Source: Variovorax sp. WS11 (GTDB lineage: Bacteria > Pseudomonadota > Gammaproteobacteria > Burkholderiales > Burkholderiaceae_C). Taken from it: a stretch of 64,000 nucleotides of DNA. Numbering within the stretch: the stretch's first letter is position 1; every line of letters starts with the position of its first letter. The translations under genes and the position numbers were made by a program. This document shows positions 16,911 through 25,391 of this stretch, piece after piece. The notes under the pieces are model-generated. The model had not been told where the DNA came from. It ran no database searches and saw only the letters and a program-made list of their open reading frames with translations. The stretch is from positions 1,922,001-1,986,000 of the forward strand of contig NZ_JAAGOW010000001.1 of NCBI RefSeq assembly GCF_010499245.1. The letters are read 5' to 3'.

Positions 16911-18500
16911 ATGAAGCAAGGGCTCTCGCTGCGGGTCTCGCAGCACCTGGCGCTCACGCCGCAACTGCAGCAGTCGATCCGGCTGCTCCAGCTGTCCACG
17001 CTCGAGCTGAGCCAGGAGGTCGAGCAGATGCTCGACGAGAACCCCTTCCTGGAGCGCACCGCCGACGAAGCCCCGCGCGAGGAGTTCGGGCTCGAATCCG
17101 CCGATGCGCCAGTGCGCGATGACGACCGCCAGGCCGAAGGCGAGAGCGAGTTCGTCGCCGGGCCGGCCCCGGCCCCTGCCGACAGCGCTCCGGCCTCCCC
17201 CGCCGACAGCGAGACGGCCGCAGCCGCCGAAGGCCCCGAGAGCGAGCCCGACTGGGAAGGCGACGGCTCCGTCGACCTGGCGCCGGACGACAGCGAATGG
17301 GGCGGCGATGCCCCGGCGCGGGCCAACAACCTCGGCAACGACGAGCGCCCCGATGCAACCGAGCTGGCCAGGAGCCAGGAGTCGCTGCAGTCCTTCCTGC
17401 ACCTCCAGGCGCTGTCCCTGCGCCTGGAGGAGAACGACCGCGCCGCGCTGCGCTTCCTGATCGAGTCGCTCAACGACGACGGCTACCTCGAGGACTCGCT
17501 GCCGGCCCTGGCCTCGGGCCTGGCCGGCGACGACAACGACCAGTTCGACGAGCTGGTGCACCACTTCCAGGTCGCGCTGGGCCTGCTGCAGAGCCTGGAG
17601 CCGGTCGGCGTCGGCGCGCGCAGCCTGGCCGAGTGCCTCACCATCCAGCTGCGCGCAGAGCAGGAAGAGGACGACACCGAGGAAGAGGTGCAGGTGCGCC
17701 GCACCGCCATCGCGATCTGCAAGCACCCGATGGAGCTGCTCGCCAAGCGCGACTTCAAGCGCCTGGCCACGCTCACCCGCAGCAACGAGGAGGAGGTGCG
17801 CGCAGCCCTCCAGCTGATCGCCCGGCTGGAGCCCAAGCCGGGGCGCCGCTTCGTCGACGTCGAGCGCAACGTGGTCGTCCCCGACGTGATCGTCACGCGC
17901 ATCGGCCATGGCACCAGCGCCCGCTTTCGCGTCATGCTCAACCCCGAGGTCATGCCGCGGCTGCGCGTGCACGACATCTACGCCGGCGCGCTGAAAGCCC
18001 ACAAGGGCGAGGGCAGCCAGGCGCTGTCGCAGCGGCTGCAGGAGGCGCGCTGGTTCATCAAGAACATCCAGCAGCGCTTCGACACCATCCTGCGCGTCTC
18101 CAACGCCATCGTGGAGCGGCAGAAGAACTACTTCGTCCACGGCGAGCTCGCCATGCGGCCGCTGGTGCTGCGCGAGATCGCCGACGAGCTGGGCCTGCAC
18201 GAGTCCACCATCAGCCGCGTGACCACCGCCAAGTACATGTCCACGCCCTACGGCACGGTCGAGCTCAAGTACTTCTTCGGCTCGGCGCTGGGCACCGAGA
18301 CCGGCGGCAACGCCTCCAGCACCGCGGTGCGTGCGCTGATCAAGCAGTTCGTGAGCGCCGAGGACGCGAAGCGGCCGCTGTCGGACAGCCAGGTCTCCGA
18401 GATGCTCAAGGAGCAGGGCATCGAGTGCGCGCGCCGCACCGTGGCCAAGTACCGCGAGGCGCTGCGCATTGCCCCCGCCAACCTGCGCAAGGCCTTGTAG
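16911..18500 (+). CDS. rpoN: RNA polymerase sigma-54 factor
   Basis: 529 aa. Region I is Gln/Leu-rich (LRVSQHLALTPQLQQSIRLL), which binds activators. It is followed by a long acidic Ala/Pro/Glu linker (about 55–150, longer than in E. coli), the core-binding region, a helix-turn-helix (LHESTISRVTTAKYMSTPYG) and the RpoN box ARRTVAKYRE (about 507–516) that reads the -24 element. The lptA–lptB–rpoN order is standard. The usual next genes hpf and ptsN are missing: the next gene is a phospholipase-D lipoprotein 2 bp downstream. Confidence 0.96.
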   Translation: MKQGLSLRVSQHLALTPQLQQSIRLLQLSTLELSQEVEQMLDENPFLERTADEAPREEFGLESADAPVRDDDRQAEGESEFVAGPAPAPADSAPASPADSETAAAAEGPESEPDWEGDGSVDLAPDDSEWGGDAPARANNLGNDERPDATELARSQESLQSFLHLQALSLRLEENDRAALRFLIESLNDDGYLEDSLPALASGLAGDDNDQFDELVHHFQVALGLLQSLEPVGVGARSLAECLTIQLRAEQEEDDTEEEVQVRRTAIAICKHPMELLAKRDFKRLATLTRSNEEEVRAALQLIARLEPKPGRRFVDVERNVVVPDVIVTRIGHGTSARFRVMLNPEVMPRLRVHDIYAGALKAHKGEGSQALSQRLQEARWFIKNIQQRFDTILRVSNAIVERQKNYFVHGELAMRPLVLREIADELGLHESTISRVTTAKYMSTPYGTVELKYFFGSALGTETGGNASSTAVRALIKQFVSAEDAKRPLSDSQVSEMLKEQGIECARRTVAKYREALRIAPANLRKAL

Positions 18501-18502
18501 CA

Positions 18503-20107
18503 ATGAACGCCCTGCCGGGTCGCTGGCCGCAGTGGATGCGTCTGGGCCTGGCATTGATGGCGGTGCTCTTCCTGGCCAGCGGCTGCGCCATGCTGCCTGC
18601 CGAGTTCGAGCGCACGCCTTCGAAGGCCGTGCCGCTCTCCCCCGACACCACGCTGGGCCGCATCGCGAAGAGCACGCAGCCCGACCCCGACCTGAGCGGC
18701 TTCCGCCTCATGCCGGGCGGCGACTTCGCGCTCAATACCCGGCTCGAGCTGGCGCGCCGCGCCGAGCGCACGCTGGACGTGCAGTACTACCAGATCCACA
18801 ACGACGAGACCGGCCGCTATCTGCTGCGCACGCTGCGCGACGCGGCCCGGCGCGGCGTGCGCGTGCGTCTGTTGATGGACGACCTCTACACCTCGGGCGA
18901 CGACGAGCTGCTGCTCGCCCTGGCTGCCACGCCCAACCTCGAGCTGCGCCTCTTCAACCCCTTCCCGGCCGGGCGCGGCAGCATGCTCAGGCGCTTCTCG
19001 GCCTCGCTCTTCGACTTCAGCCGCGTCAACCGGCGCATGCACAACAAGCTCTTCATCGCCGACGGCGCGATGGCGGTGGCCGGCGGGCGCAACATCGGCA
19101 ACGAGTACTTCACGCAGACGGCCGGCGCCAACTTCATCGACCTCGACACCTTCGTCGCGGGCGCCCTCATCCCGCGGCTGGCGAGCCTGTTCGACCAGTA
19201 CTGGAACAGCGAGTACGTGCGGCCGATCGAGACCCTGGTCGCCTCCGCCGTGCCGCGCGAGGAGCGCCAGCGCCGCTTCGAGGAGGCGACCAGCCCGCAG
19301 ACCACGCCGCCCCCGCGCCCGCCCGCGCCCAACGACGTGCTGGGCTACAGCCCGATCGTGGAGGACCTCAAGGCCGGCAAGCTCGACCTCATCTGGACCC
19401 GGGCCGAGGCCTACGCCGACTCGCCCGAGCGCGTGATCGGCAAGCAGGTGAGCTACGGCGGCATTCCGCTGCTGGACGTCGACAGCGTGCGCTACAACGT
19501 GATCGAACAGATCCGGCGCGGGCGCTCCGACGTGACCATCGTCTCGCCCTACCTGATCCCCGGCAAGGGCGGGCTGGAGGCGATGCGCGAGGTGCGCGGA
19601 CGCGGCATGAAGATCAGCGTGGTCACCAACTCGCTGGCCGCCACCGACGAGCCGGTGGTGCACACCGGCTACCGGCGCTACCGCGAAGACATGCTCAAGC
19701 TCGGTGCCGAGATCTACGAGCTCAGTTCGCAGCGCACCCGGCGCAGCGTGCGCCTGGGCCTCTTCGGCACGCAAATCGGGCGCCTGCACGCCAAGTCGGC
19801 CGTGATCGACGGGCGCACGCTCTTCGTCGGCTCGATGAACTTCGACCCGCGCTCCGACGTGCACAACACCGAGATCGGGCTGATCATCTTCAGCCGCGAG
19901 ATGGCGCAGCAGGTGCTCAAGCTGATCGAGGTGCTCAAGCAGCAGGGCGCCTACAAGGTGCGCTTCGCGCCGGGCACCGAGCGGATCGAATGGGTCAGCG
20001 AGGAGGCGGGTGTCGAGCAGGTGCTGACCAGCGAGCCCGACTCCACCGTCTGGGACCGCGTGATGCTGGAGATCCTGGCGCCGCTGGCGCCGGAGAGCCT
20101 GTTGTAA
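18503..20107 (+). CDS. Phospholipase-D-fold lipoprotein, cardiolipin-synthase-like
   Basis: 534 aa. A lipobox (LFLASGC, Cys about 27) marks it as a lipoprotein. Two HKD motifs are intact: HNKLFIADGAMAVAGGRN (about 180) and HAKSAVIDGRTLFVGSMN (about 428). This is the pattern of periplasmic ClsC/YmdC-like phospholipase D proteins, which make cardiolipin or hydrolyse phosphodiesters. Two bases separate it from rpoN, so it is probably read from the same transcript. A 10-bp hairpin lies downstream. Substrate is uncertain. Confidence 0.85.
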   Translation: MNALPGRWPQWMRLGLALMAVLFLASGCAMLPAEFERTPSKAVPLSPDTTLGRIAKSTQPDPDLSGFRLMPGGDFALNTRLELARRAERTLDVQYYQIHNDETGRYLLRTLRDAARRGVRVRLLMDDLYTSGDDELLLALAATPNLELRLFNPFPAGRGSMLRRFSASLFDFSRVNRRMHNKLFIADGAMAVAGGRNIGNEYFTQTAGANFIDLDTFVAGALIPRLASLFDQYWNSEYVRPIETLVASAVPREERQRRFEEATSPQTTPPPRPPAPNDVLGYSPIVEDLKAGKLDLIWTRAEAYADSPERVIGKQVSYGGIPLLDVDSVRYNVIEQIRRGRSDVTIVSPYLIPGKGGLEAMREVRGRGMKISVVTNSLAATDEPVVHTGYRRYREDMLKLGAEIYELSSQRTRRSVRLGLFGTQIGRLHAKSAVIDGRTLFVGSMNFDPRSDVHNTEIGLIIFSREMAQQVLKLIEVLKQQGAYKVRFAPGTERIEWVSEEAGVEQVLTSEPDSTVWDRVMLEILAPLAPESLL

Positions 20108-20145
20108 GGTGCGCAGGCTGCGGGTGATGATCGCTGAGAAGTCCG

Positions 20146-20170
20146 AGGTGGTCACAAACTGTGACCACCC
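20146..20170. terminator. 10-bp stem, 3-base loop hairpin between convergent genes
   Basis: GGTGGTCACA pairs with TGTGACCACC across AAC. It lies after the phospholipase-D gene (plus) and just before the stop of the YceI gene (minus). No T-run follows, so it may be a weak terminator or an RNA end-stabilising hairpin. Confidence 0.5.
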
Positions 20171-20187
20171 CCGCCCGGGCCTCGGGC

Positions 20188-20856
20188 TCAGCTCGGCCCG
20201 CCCGTGATGTTCACCGCCTCCACCTGCACCAAGAGCCGCACCTTGTCCTCGAAGCCGAAGGGAATGCCCCAGTTGATGCCCCATTCGCTGCGCGCCACCG
20301 TCGTCTCGAAGTCGCCGCCGCAGACCTGGCGCTTGATCAGCGGGCTCAGGTAGCAGCCGAAGCGGCTGGCCTTGAGCTTGACCGGCTTGGTCTGGCCCAT
20401 CAGCGTCAGCGAGCCGTCGACCTCGGTCACCTTGTCGCCGCTGAAGTCGATCTTGTCGGCCACGAAGCGGGCGACCGGAAACTCGGCGACGTTGAAGAAG
20501 TCCTTGCTCAGCACGTGGCGGTTGAGCAGGTCGACGCCGGTGTTGATCGAGCTGATGTCCATCGTGATGTCGATCTTGCCGCTCTTGCCCGTGCCGTCGA
20601 TCTTGATGGTGCCGTCCTTGGTGCTGAAGCGGCCGCGGTTGGTGGTGGTGCCGTAGTGGCCCATCTCGTACATCACGAAGGTGTGCGTGGGGTCGACCAC
20701 GTAGCTCGCGCCCTTGACCGGCCCGCCGGCCGGCTGGGCGGCCATTTCCGGCGCGGTCTGCGCGGCGGCCAGGAATGCGGAGGCCGCCAGCGCGGCGGCG
20801 GCAACGGACTGGATGATCATCGTGGCGGGCTGGGGCATGGCGTTGGGTGCTTGCAT
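20188..20856 (-). CDS. YceI-family periplasmic protein (first copy)
   Basis: 222 aa. A signal peptide runs to about 31 (SVAAAALAASAFLAAAQ); inner in-frame ATGs at codons 7 and 13 could also be used. The YceI lipocalin-like barrel follows: YVVDPTHTFVMYEMGHYG, then GKIDITMDISSINTG, FNVAEFPVARFVAD and LTLMGQTKPVKLKA. Such proteins bind amphiphilic or isoprenoid ligands. It lies 7 bp downstream of a second yceI gene and near cytochrome b561, a recurrent partner of YceI, suggesting a quinone- or polyprenyl-related role. Confidence 0.88.
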   Translation of the reverse strand: MQAPNAMPQPATMIIQSVAAAALAASAFLAAAQTAPEMAAQPAGGPVKGASYVVDPTHTFVMYEMGHYGTTTNRGRFSTKDGTIKIDGTGKSGKIDITMDISSINTGVDLLNRHVLSKDFFNVAEFPVARFVADKIDFSGDKVTEVDGSLTLMGQTKPVKLKASRFGCYLSPLIKRQVCGGDFETTVARSEWGINWGIPFGFEDKVRLLVQVEAVNITGGPS

Positions 20857-20863
20857 GGCAAAG

Positions 20864-21451
20864 TCAAAGTGGACGCAGGCCCGTCAGGACCAGCTTGAAG
20901 CGCACCTGCACTTCGTCGCCGACCATCGAGGTGTCGGTCCATTCGCCCTCGCCGACCTTGAAGGCGAGGCGCTGGATCGTAAAGCTTCCGGTGGCGGTCG
21001 AGCGGTCTGCCGACTGGGTGATCGTCACCGGCACCACGAGTTCCTGGGTATGGCCCTTGATCGTCAAGCGGCCGGCGATGTCGAAGCGCCCTCCCCCCAG
21101 GCCCTTGATCGCGCTGGACTGGAAGCTGGCCTTGGGGAAGCGCGCGGTGTCGAACCACGGCGCCTTGGGCAGCTCGGCATCGCTCTGCGGCACGCCCAGC
21201 GTGGCGCTGGCCATGTCGATCTGCAGCGCCACGGTGCCGCCCTCGGGCTTCTTCGGGTCGAAGGCGATCTGGGCATCGAACTTGCGGAACTGGCCCTCGA
21301 CCGGCACCCCCATCTGCTTGCTGACGAAGCCGATCTGGCTGTAGCCCGGCGCGAGCTGGGCCATGGGCTCGACGCCGCCCGCGACGGCGGCCGAAGCGAG
21401 GCTCAGCGCGGCCATGCACAGGGCGCGCCACGCGGGGCGAAGAAGGCTCAT
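20864..21451 (-). CDS. YceI-family periplasmic protein (second copy)
   Basis: 195 aa from the ATG at 21451, with a signal peptide (MAALSLASAAVA). YceI barrel: YSQIGFVSKQMGVPVEGQF, then ALQIDMASATLG, FDTARFPKASFQSSAIKG and RLTIKGHTQELVVPV. It is divergent from the first copy, so this is an old pair rather than a recent duplication. It overlaps the cytochrome b561 stop by 4 nt (ATGA) and is therefore co-translated with it, consistent with a membrane/periplasm redox pair. Confidence 0.88.
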   Translation of the reverse strand: MSLLRPAWRALCMAALSLASAAVAGGVEPMAQLAPGYSQIGFVSKQMGVPVEGQFRKFDAQIAFDPKKPEGGTVALQIDMASATLGVPQSDAELPKAPWFDTARFPKASFQSSAIKGLGGGRFDIAGRLTIKGHTQELVVPVTITQSADRSTATGSFTIQRLAFKVGEGEWTDTSMVGDEVQVRFKLVLTGLRPL

Positions 21452-21990
21452 CGGGCGTGTCCCTGGCGCGAAAAAGGCCACATGCGGTCCATCAGGCCGT
21501 CGTGGTCGACGAAGTGATGCTTGAGCGCCGCCGCCGCATGCAGCAGCACCACGGCGCCGAGCGCGTAGGCGGCGCCGTGATGCAGCGGCTTCAGCACCGC
21601 CTCGGCGAATTCCTTGTCGACCGGCACGAAGTCCGGCAGCGGCACGACACCGAACCAGACGATCGGAAAGCCCAGCGCCGAGCTGTAGGCCCAGCCGGCC
21701 AGCGGCACCGCGAAGAAGAGCAGGTAGAGCAGCAGGTGCGTGCCGCGGTGCGCCACCAGCTGCCAGCCCGGCATGGCCTCCACGATGCAGGGCGGCAGCG
21801 GCGGCGGCGGATGCGACAGGCGCCACAGCAGCCGCAGCGCCGTCAGCCCCAGGATGGTGATGCCGGCCCACTTGTGCCAGTTGAAGAGCTTGAGCCGCTG
21901 CGGCGAGAAGGGCAGTCCCGTCATGTAGAGGCCGGCGCTGAAGGAAGCGACGATCATCAGCGCGAGCAGCCAGTGCAGCGTCATCGCCAC
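21448..21990 (-). CDS. Cytochrome b561 family protein, N-terminus possibly frameshifted
   Basis: 180 aa as read from the ATG at 21990; a GTG two codons upstream is an alternative start. Four membrane helices with the b561 haem-ligand pattern: LHW near the start, NWHKWAG, AHRGTHLLLY, and LHHGAAYALGAVVLLHAAAAL. The family normally begins with an Arg-Tyr segment before LHW. That segment (VPAQRYGAVAMTLHW) is encoded in frame just upstream but has no ATG of its own. Deleting one base of the G5 run at 22017–22021 joins it to an ATG at 22057. So either the real start is unusual or there is a 1-base indel. It carries electrons across the membrane, probably serving the co-encoded YceI proteins. Confidence 0.8.
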   Translation of the reverse strand: MAMTLHWLLALMIVASFSAGLYMTGLPFSPQRLKLFNWHKWAGITILGLTALRLLWRLSHPPPPLPPCIVEAMPGWQLVAHRGTHLLLYLLFFAVPLAGWAYSSALGFPIVWFGVVPLPDFVPVDKEFAEAVLKPLHHGAAYALGAVVLLHAAAALKHHFVDHDGLMDRMWPFSRQGHAR

Positions 21991-22111
21991 CGCGCCGTAG
22001 CGCTGGGCGGGGACGCGGGGGCGGCTGCGGCCTGGGATTCAGCGGCTCGGCGGGCATGGGCAGAGCATAAGGCTACGGGCGCTGCCCGAGCGCCCGTTCC
22101 GCCCGCTGCGC

Positions 22112-22231
22112 CTAACCGATGCTCCAGCGCGCGATCAGCAGCAGGCCCAGGCCCAGCACCAGCATCAGCACGAAGGGCACCACCAGCCAGGGGGCGTCGT
22201 GCAGCTCGGGGTTTTCCAGCGTCTTCATCAT
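22112..22231 (-). CDS. Small membrane protein, 39 aa
   Basis: A short gene not obvious by length. The start is one of two adjacent ATGs at 22231/22228, behind AAGGAAAG at good spacing. The protein is MMKTLENPELHDAPW, then one hydrophobic helix (about 16–34, LVVPFVLMLVLGLGLLL) and the tail ARWSIG. The composition (acidic N-terminus, single helix, short basic tail) is typical of small membrane subunits. It lies between cytochrome b561 and another small membrane protein, all on the minus strand. Function unknown. Confidence 0.55.
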   Translation of the reverse strand: MMKTLENPELHDAPWLVVPFVLMLVLGLGLLLIARWSIG

Positions 22232-22259
22232 GGCGATCTTTCCTTCGATGGCGAGGTGC

Positions 22260-22538
22260 TCAGAAGGTACTCACCGCTTCGTCCGGCACCGGCGGGGCGT
22301 TGCGCAGCGCCTCGCTGGCGGCCGGGACCGAGGGGTCCCCGCTGCCGGCGGGCGCGGGCGACGCGACCGTGAGCGCGGTGGGAGGGCTTGCCTCGGCCTG
22401 CCAGTGGCCGAGCAGGACCAGCACCGCGAGCAACGCCGCCGCCAGCGCGACGGAGCCGAGCAGCAACTGCTGCATGCGGCTGCGCCGGCGGGCCGGCCGG
22501 TTGACGAAGGCGGTGTGCGGATGCGGTTGCGGTTGCAT
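22260..22538 (-). CDS. Hypothetical single-pass membrane protein
   Basis: 92 aa from the ATG at 22538, which follows AAGGAAGGAA. An Arg-rich cytoplasmic start, one hydrophobic helix (about 25–43, LLLGSVALAAALLAVLVLLG), then a Pro/Ala/Ser-rich periplasmic tail ending AVSTF. No family is recognised. The next gene downstream on the same strand is the 39-aa membrane protein, 28 bp away, so the two are probably co-transcribed. Confidence 0.6.
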   Translation of the reverse strand: MQPQPHPHTAFVNRPARRRSRMQQLLLGSVALAAALLAVLVLLGHWQAEASPPTALTVASPAPAGSGDPSVPAASEALRNAPPVPDEAVSTF

Positions 22539-22695
22539 GGCGATTCCTTCCTTGCTCCATCGAGACGCGCGACGTGCGCATGGATGCAATCTAGAAGGGA
22601 AGCGCTCCGTGAAGAATTCCGCATTCGCGCCGGGCGTCCCGCAATCGCGGGAGGGCGGTGCCGAGGGCGAGCGCCTTCGGGCGAGCCGGCGGCGC

Positions 22696-24597
22696 TCAGG
22701 CCGTCGCCGCGGCAGGCACCGTCATCGGCAGGCAAAGCACGACGCGGCAGCCGCCCGCAGCCGTCGGGCGCAGATCGAGCGTGCCGCCCAGCCGCTGGGC
22801 CCGCGAGCGCATGTTGTGCAGGCCATGGCCGCCGCCCTGCCGTCCAGGCTCGGCACCCAGGCCGCGGCCGTTGTCCTCGATCTCCATCTCCAGCATCTCC
22901 CCGGCACGGCGCAGCTTCACCTCGACCCGCGTGGCGTGGGCGTGCTTGAGCACGTTGGTCAGCGCCTCCTGCGCCACTCGCAACAGCTGCAGCGCGGCAT
23001 GCGGCGAGAGCGTGGTCCCGTCCTCCGGCAGGTCGATGTCCCAGCCGGAGCGCACGCCCGCCGCGAGCAGCTGCGCCTCCCAGCGGAACCTGAAGTTGCC
23101 CAGGGCCGCGCCCAGGTCGTGCTCGCCGGAGGCCAGGGCGTCCAGCGCCAGCCGCATGTCGGCGATGCAGGCGCGCAGCGTGACCGCGATCTGGCCCTCG
23201 TCCATGTCCCCGCGCTCCACCCGCGACAGCGAGGTGAAGAGCTGCGAGCCCAGGCCGTCGTGCAGGTCGCGCATGATCAGCTGGCGCTCCTCCGCGGCGG
23301 CATGCTCGCGCTCCAGCGCGGCCAGGCGCGCGTAGTTGGCGGCCAGGGCGCGCTCGCGGTCGGCCACCCGCGACTCCAGCGTGCGGTTGAGCTCCTCCAG
23401 CGAATGCAGAGTGCGCAGGAAGCGCGCCGTCAGCAGCGCACCCATCGCCACCAGCAGGGTGTTGGAGCCGTAGTGCAGCAGGTGGATGCGGTGGCCCGTC
23501 CATTCCGGGAAGAAGCGCCCGAGCAGGCGCGGGTCCCAGGTCAGCAGGTAGTCGTGGATGCCCACCAGCACCGCGAAGGCCATCACGGCCGAGAGCGCCG
23601 CCGCCGTCAGCGTGCCGCGGCGCCGTGCGTAGCGGACCGCGACCGCGATGATCAGCAGCCCCACCCCCACCATGCCGCCCAGCCACCAGCGCGCGATGGC
23701 CTGCTCGGCCGCGAAGCCGCCGAGCGCGAACCACAGCGGTCCCACCAGCCCGTAGGCGACCAGCGCGCGGTCCAGCCACGGGCGGCGCATGCCCGCGTAA
23801 TGCAGCGTGAACACCGCCATCACGATCACGAAGCCGCCCGTTGCGCACTGGTAGAGCACCCGCCACCACTGCCAAAGGCCGATGGGGAGGGCGTCGATCA
23901 GGAAGGTCATGGTGCGCACCGCCCACAGCACGGCCGCCAGGCCGAACAGGCCGTAGAGCGACTCGCTCGGGCGGCGCCACCAGATGAAGGCGACGAAACC
24001 GGCGACCAGCACGGACACCAGCACCGTGAGCTCGGGCACCGTGCGCACCCAGAACATGCGCTGGTTGTGCAGCGGCTGGATCTCGTCCCGCGGGCCGATG
24101 CTGAGCTGCGCGAAGCGCAGCGGATAGTCGCTCGGCAGCGCCGCGCGGATCGCCAGCTCGTTGTGGCCGGGGCGCAGCAGCGAGGCGGGCAGCAGCGCCG
24201 TCTGCGGCCTGTAGGTGCGCGCATGGACCGCCGCGCTGCGCTCCGCCACGCTGCCGATCAGGCTGCCGTTGAGCCAGATCTCGCCGCCGTCGTAGAAGTA
24301 GGGCACATAGACGGCCCATTGCGTCTGGCGGACCGGATCGTCCGGGTAGTCGAAGCCGACGCGGTACCACGCCGGTGCCCGCGCCAGCGAGGGGCGCGAG
24401 TATCCGGCGTCGTCGGGCAGGGTCACCGGCCGCCAGGCGGCGCCCGGCGGCGGGGGCGAGCGCTCGACCGCGGGCGCCGCGAGCACGGCAGCCTGCCGCG
24501 GCGACTGCAGCGCCGCCCGCGCGCCGCCTGCGAGGCAGGCCAGGATCAGAAAGACCAGCGCCAACCCGGCCGCCCGCGCGCCGGGGCGACGCATCAC
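22696..24597 (-). CDS. Multipass sensor histidine kinase (HisKA_3 type)
   Basis: 633 aa. Signal peptide/helix about 8–28; an extracytoplasmic sugar-binding-like beta-sandwich about 50–180 (WAVYVPYFYDGGEIWLNGS, then LLRPGHNELAIRA), as in 7TMR-DISM kinases; about seven helices 188–395; a short coiled coil; HisKA_3 with RDLHDGLGSQL (His446); and an ATPase domain with EALTNVLKHAHA and EIEDNGRGLG near the C-terminus. Its start overlaps the stop of the LuxR-type regulator gene by 4 nt, so they form a two-component system with the regulator translated first. The signal is unknown. Confidence 0.92.
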   Translation of the reverse strand: MMRRPGARAAGLALVFLILACLAGGARAALQSPRQAAVLAAPAVERSPPPPGAAWRPVTLPDDAGYSRPSLARAPAWYRVGFDYPDDPVRQTQWAVYVPYFYDGGEIWLNGSLIGSVAERSAAVHARTYRPQTALLPASLLRPGHNELAIRAALPSDYPLRFAQLSIGPRDEIQPLHNQRMFWVRTVPELTVLVSVLVAGFVAFIWWRRPSESLYGLFGLAAVLWAVRTMTFLIDALPIGLWQWWRVLYQCATGGFVIVMAVFTLHYAGMRRPWLDRALVAYGLVGPLWFALGGFAAEQAIARWWLGGMVGVGLLIIAVAVRYARRRGTLTAAALSAVMAFAVLVGIHDYLLTWDPRLLGRFFPEWTGHRIHLLHYGSNTLLVAMGALLTARFLRTLHSLEELNRTLESRVADRERALAANYARLAALEREHAAAEERQLIMRDLHDGLGSQLFTSLSRVERGDMDEGQIAVTLRACIADMRLALDALASGEHDLGAALGNFRFRWEAQLLAAGVRSGWDIDLPEDGTTLSPHAALQLLRVAQEALTNVLKHAHATRVEVKLRRAGEMLEMEIEDNGRGLGAEPGRQGGGHGLHNMRSRAQRLGGTLDLRPTAAGGCRVVLCLPMTVPAAATA

Positions 24598-25283
24598 AGC
24601 AGCCCCATCTGGCTCGCTTCGTAGACCGCCTCGCCGCGCGAATGCACGGCCAGCTTGCGGTAGATTTTCTTGACGTGCGCCACCACGGTGTGCGGCGAGA
24701 TCTCGGTCAGCTCGCCGATGGTCTCGAAGCTCAGGCCCTTGGCGGCCAGGCGCAGGATCTCGGTCTCGCGCTCCGTCAAGGGCGAGGGCGTGGCGTCCTT
24801 GGGCGTCGGCTGCAGGGCCGGTGCGGCCGGTGCGGCCGGCGTGGACGGCGTGGGCGCCGCGCTGATGCGAAAGCGCGCCAGCACCCGCCGCGCGATGCTG
24901 GGGCTGATGGGCGAGCCGCCGGCGCGCAACTCGTGGATGCTGGCGGCAATGGGCCCGGCGCCGGCGTCCTTCAGCAGGTAGCCGGTGGCGCCGGCCTCGA
25001 TCGAGTCCACCACGTGCTGGTCGTCACCGAACATGGTGACCACCAGCACGTCGCACTGCGGATGGTGGCGCGCCGCGTGGCGGATCACCTCCACGCCGTC
25101 GATGTCGGGCAGGCCCAGGTCGACCAGCATCACGTCGGGCGGCTGGGCGTCCAGCATTGCGATCGCCGCGCGCCCGGTGCCCACCACGCCCGCGAGGGCG
25201 AGGCCCGGATCGGCCAGCACCGCATCCGAGAAGCGGCGCATGAACTCGGGTGTGTCTTCGACGATCAGCACGCTGGTGGTCAT
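24594..25283 (-). CDS. LuxR/NarL-type response regulator
   Basis: 229 aa from the ATG at 25283. Receiver 1–120 with VEDTPE, acceptor Asp55 (MLVDLGLPD) and LLKDAGAG, then an Ala/Pro/Thr linker (about 140–162), then a GerE helix-turn-helix (LTERETEILRLAAKGLSFETIGELTEISPHTVVAHVKKI). It pairs with the downstream kinase (ATGA overlap). Its divergent neighbour is an rRNA methyltransferase gene, with about 108 bp between the two starts. Confidence 0.93.
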   Translation of the reverse strand: MTTSVLIVEDTPEFMRRFSDAVLADPGLALAGVVGTGRAAIAMLDAQPPDVMLVDLGLPDIDGVEVIRHAARHHPQCDVLVVTMFGDDQHVVDSIEAGATGYLLKDAGAGPIAASIHELRAGGSPISPSIARRVLARFRISAAPTPSTPAAPAAPALQPTPKDATPSPLTERETEILRLAAKGLSFETIGELTEISPHTVVAHVKKIYRKLAVHSRGEAVYEASQMGLL

Positions 25284-25391
25284 GGCAGCCCCTGTGGCAA
25301 TGCGACTGGGGGATTTTCCCACCGGGGTCGCGCGCGGCCATAGCGCAAACGCGGTACGGGGCGCATGGGATACTGGCCGGCCATCCCCGCC

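Noticed and set aside
20146..20170. Possible attachment site or IS end
   Set aside because: Simple hairpin between convergent genes; no transposase or direct repeats flank it.
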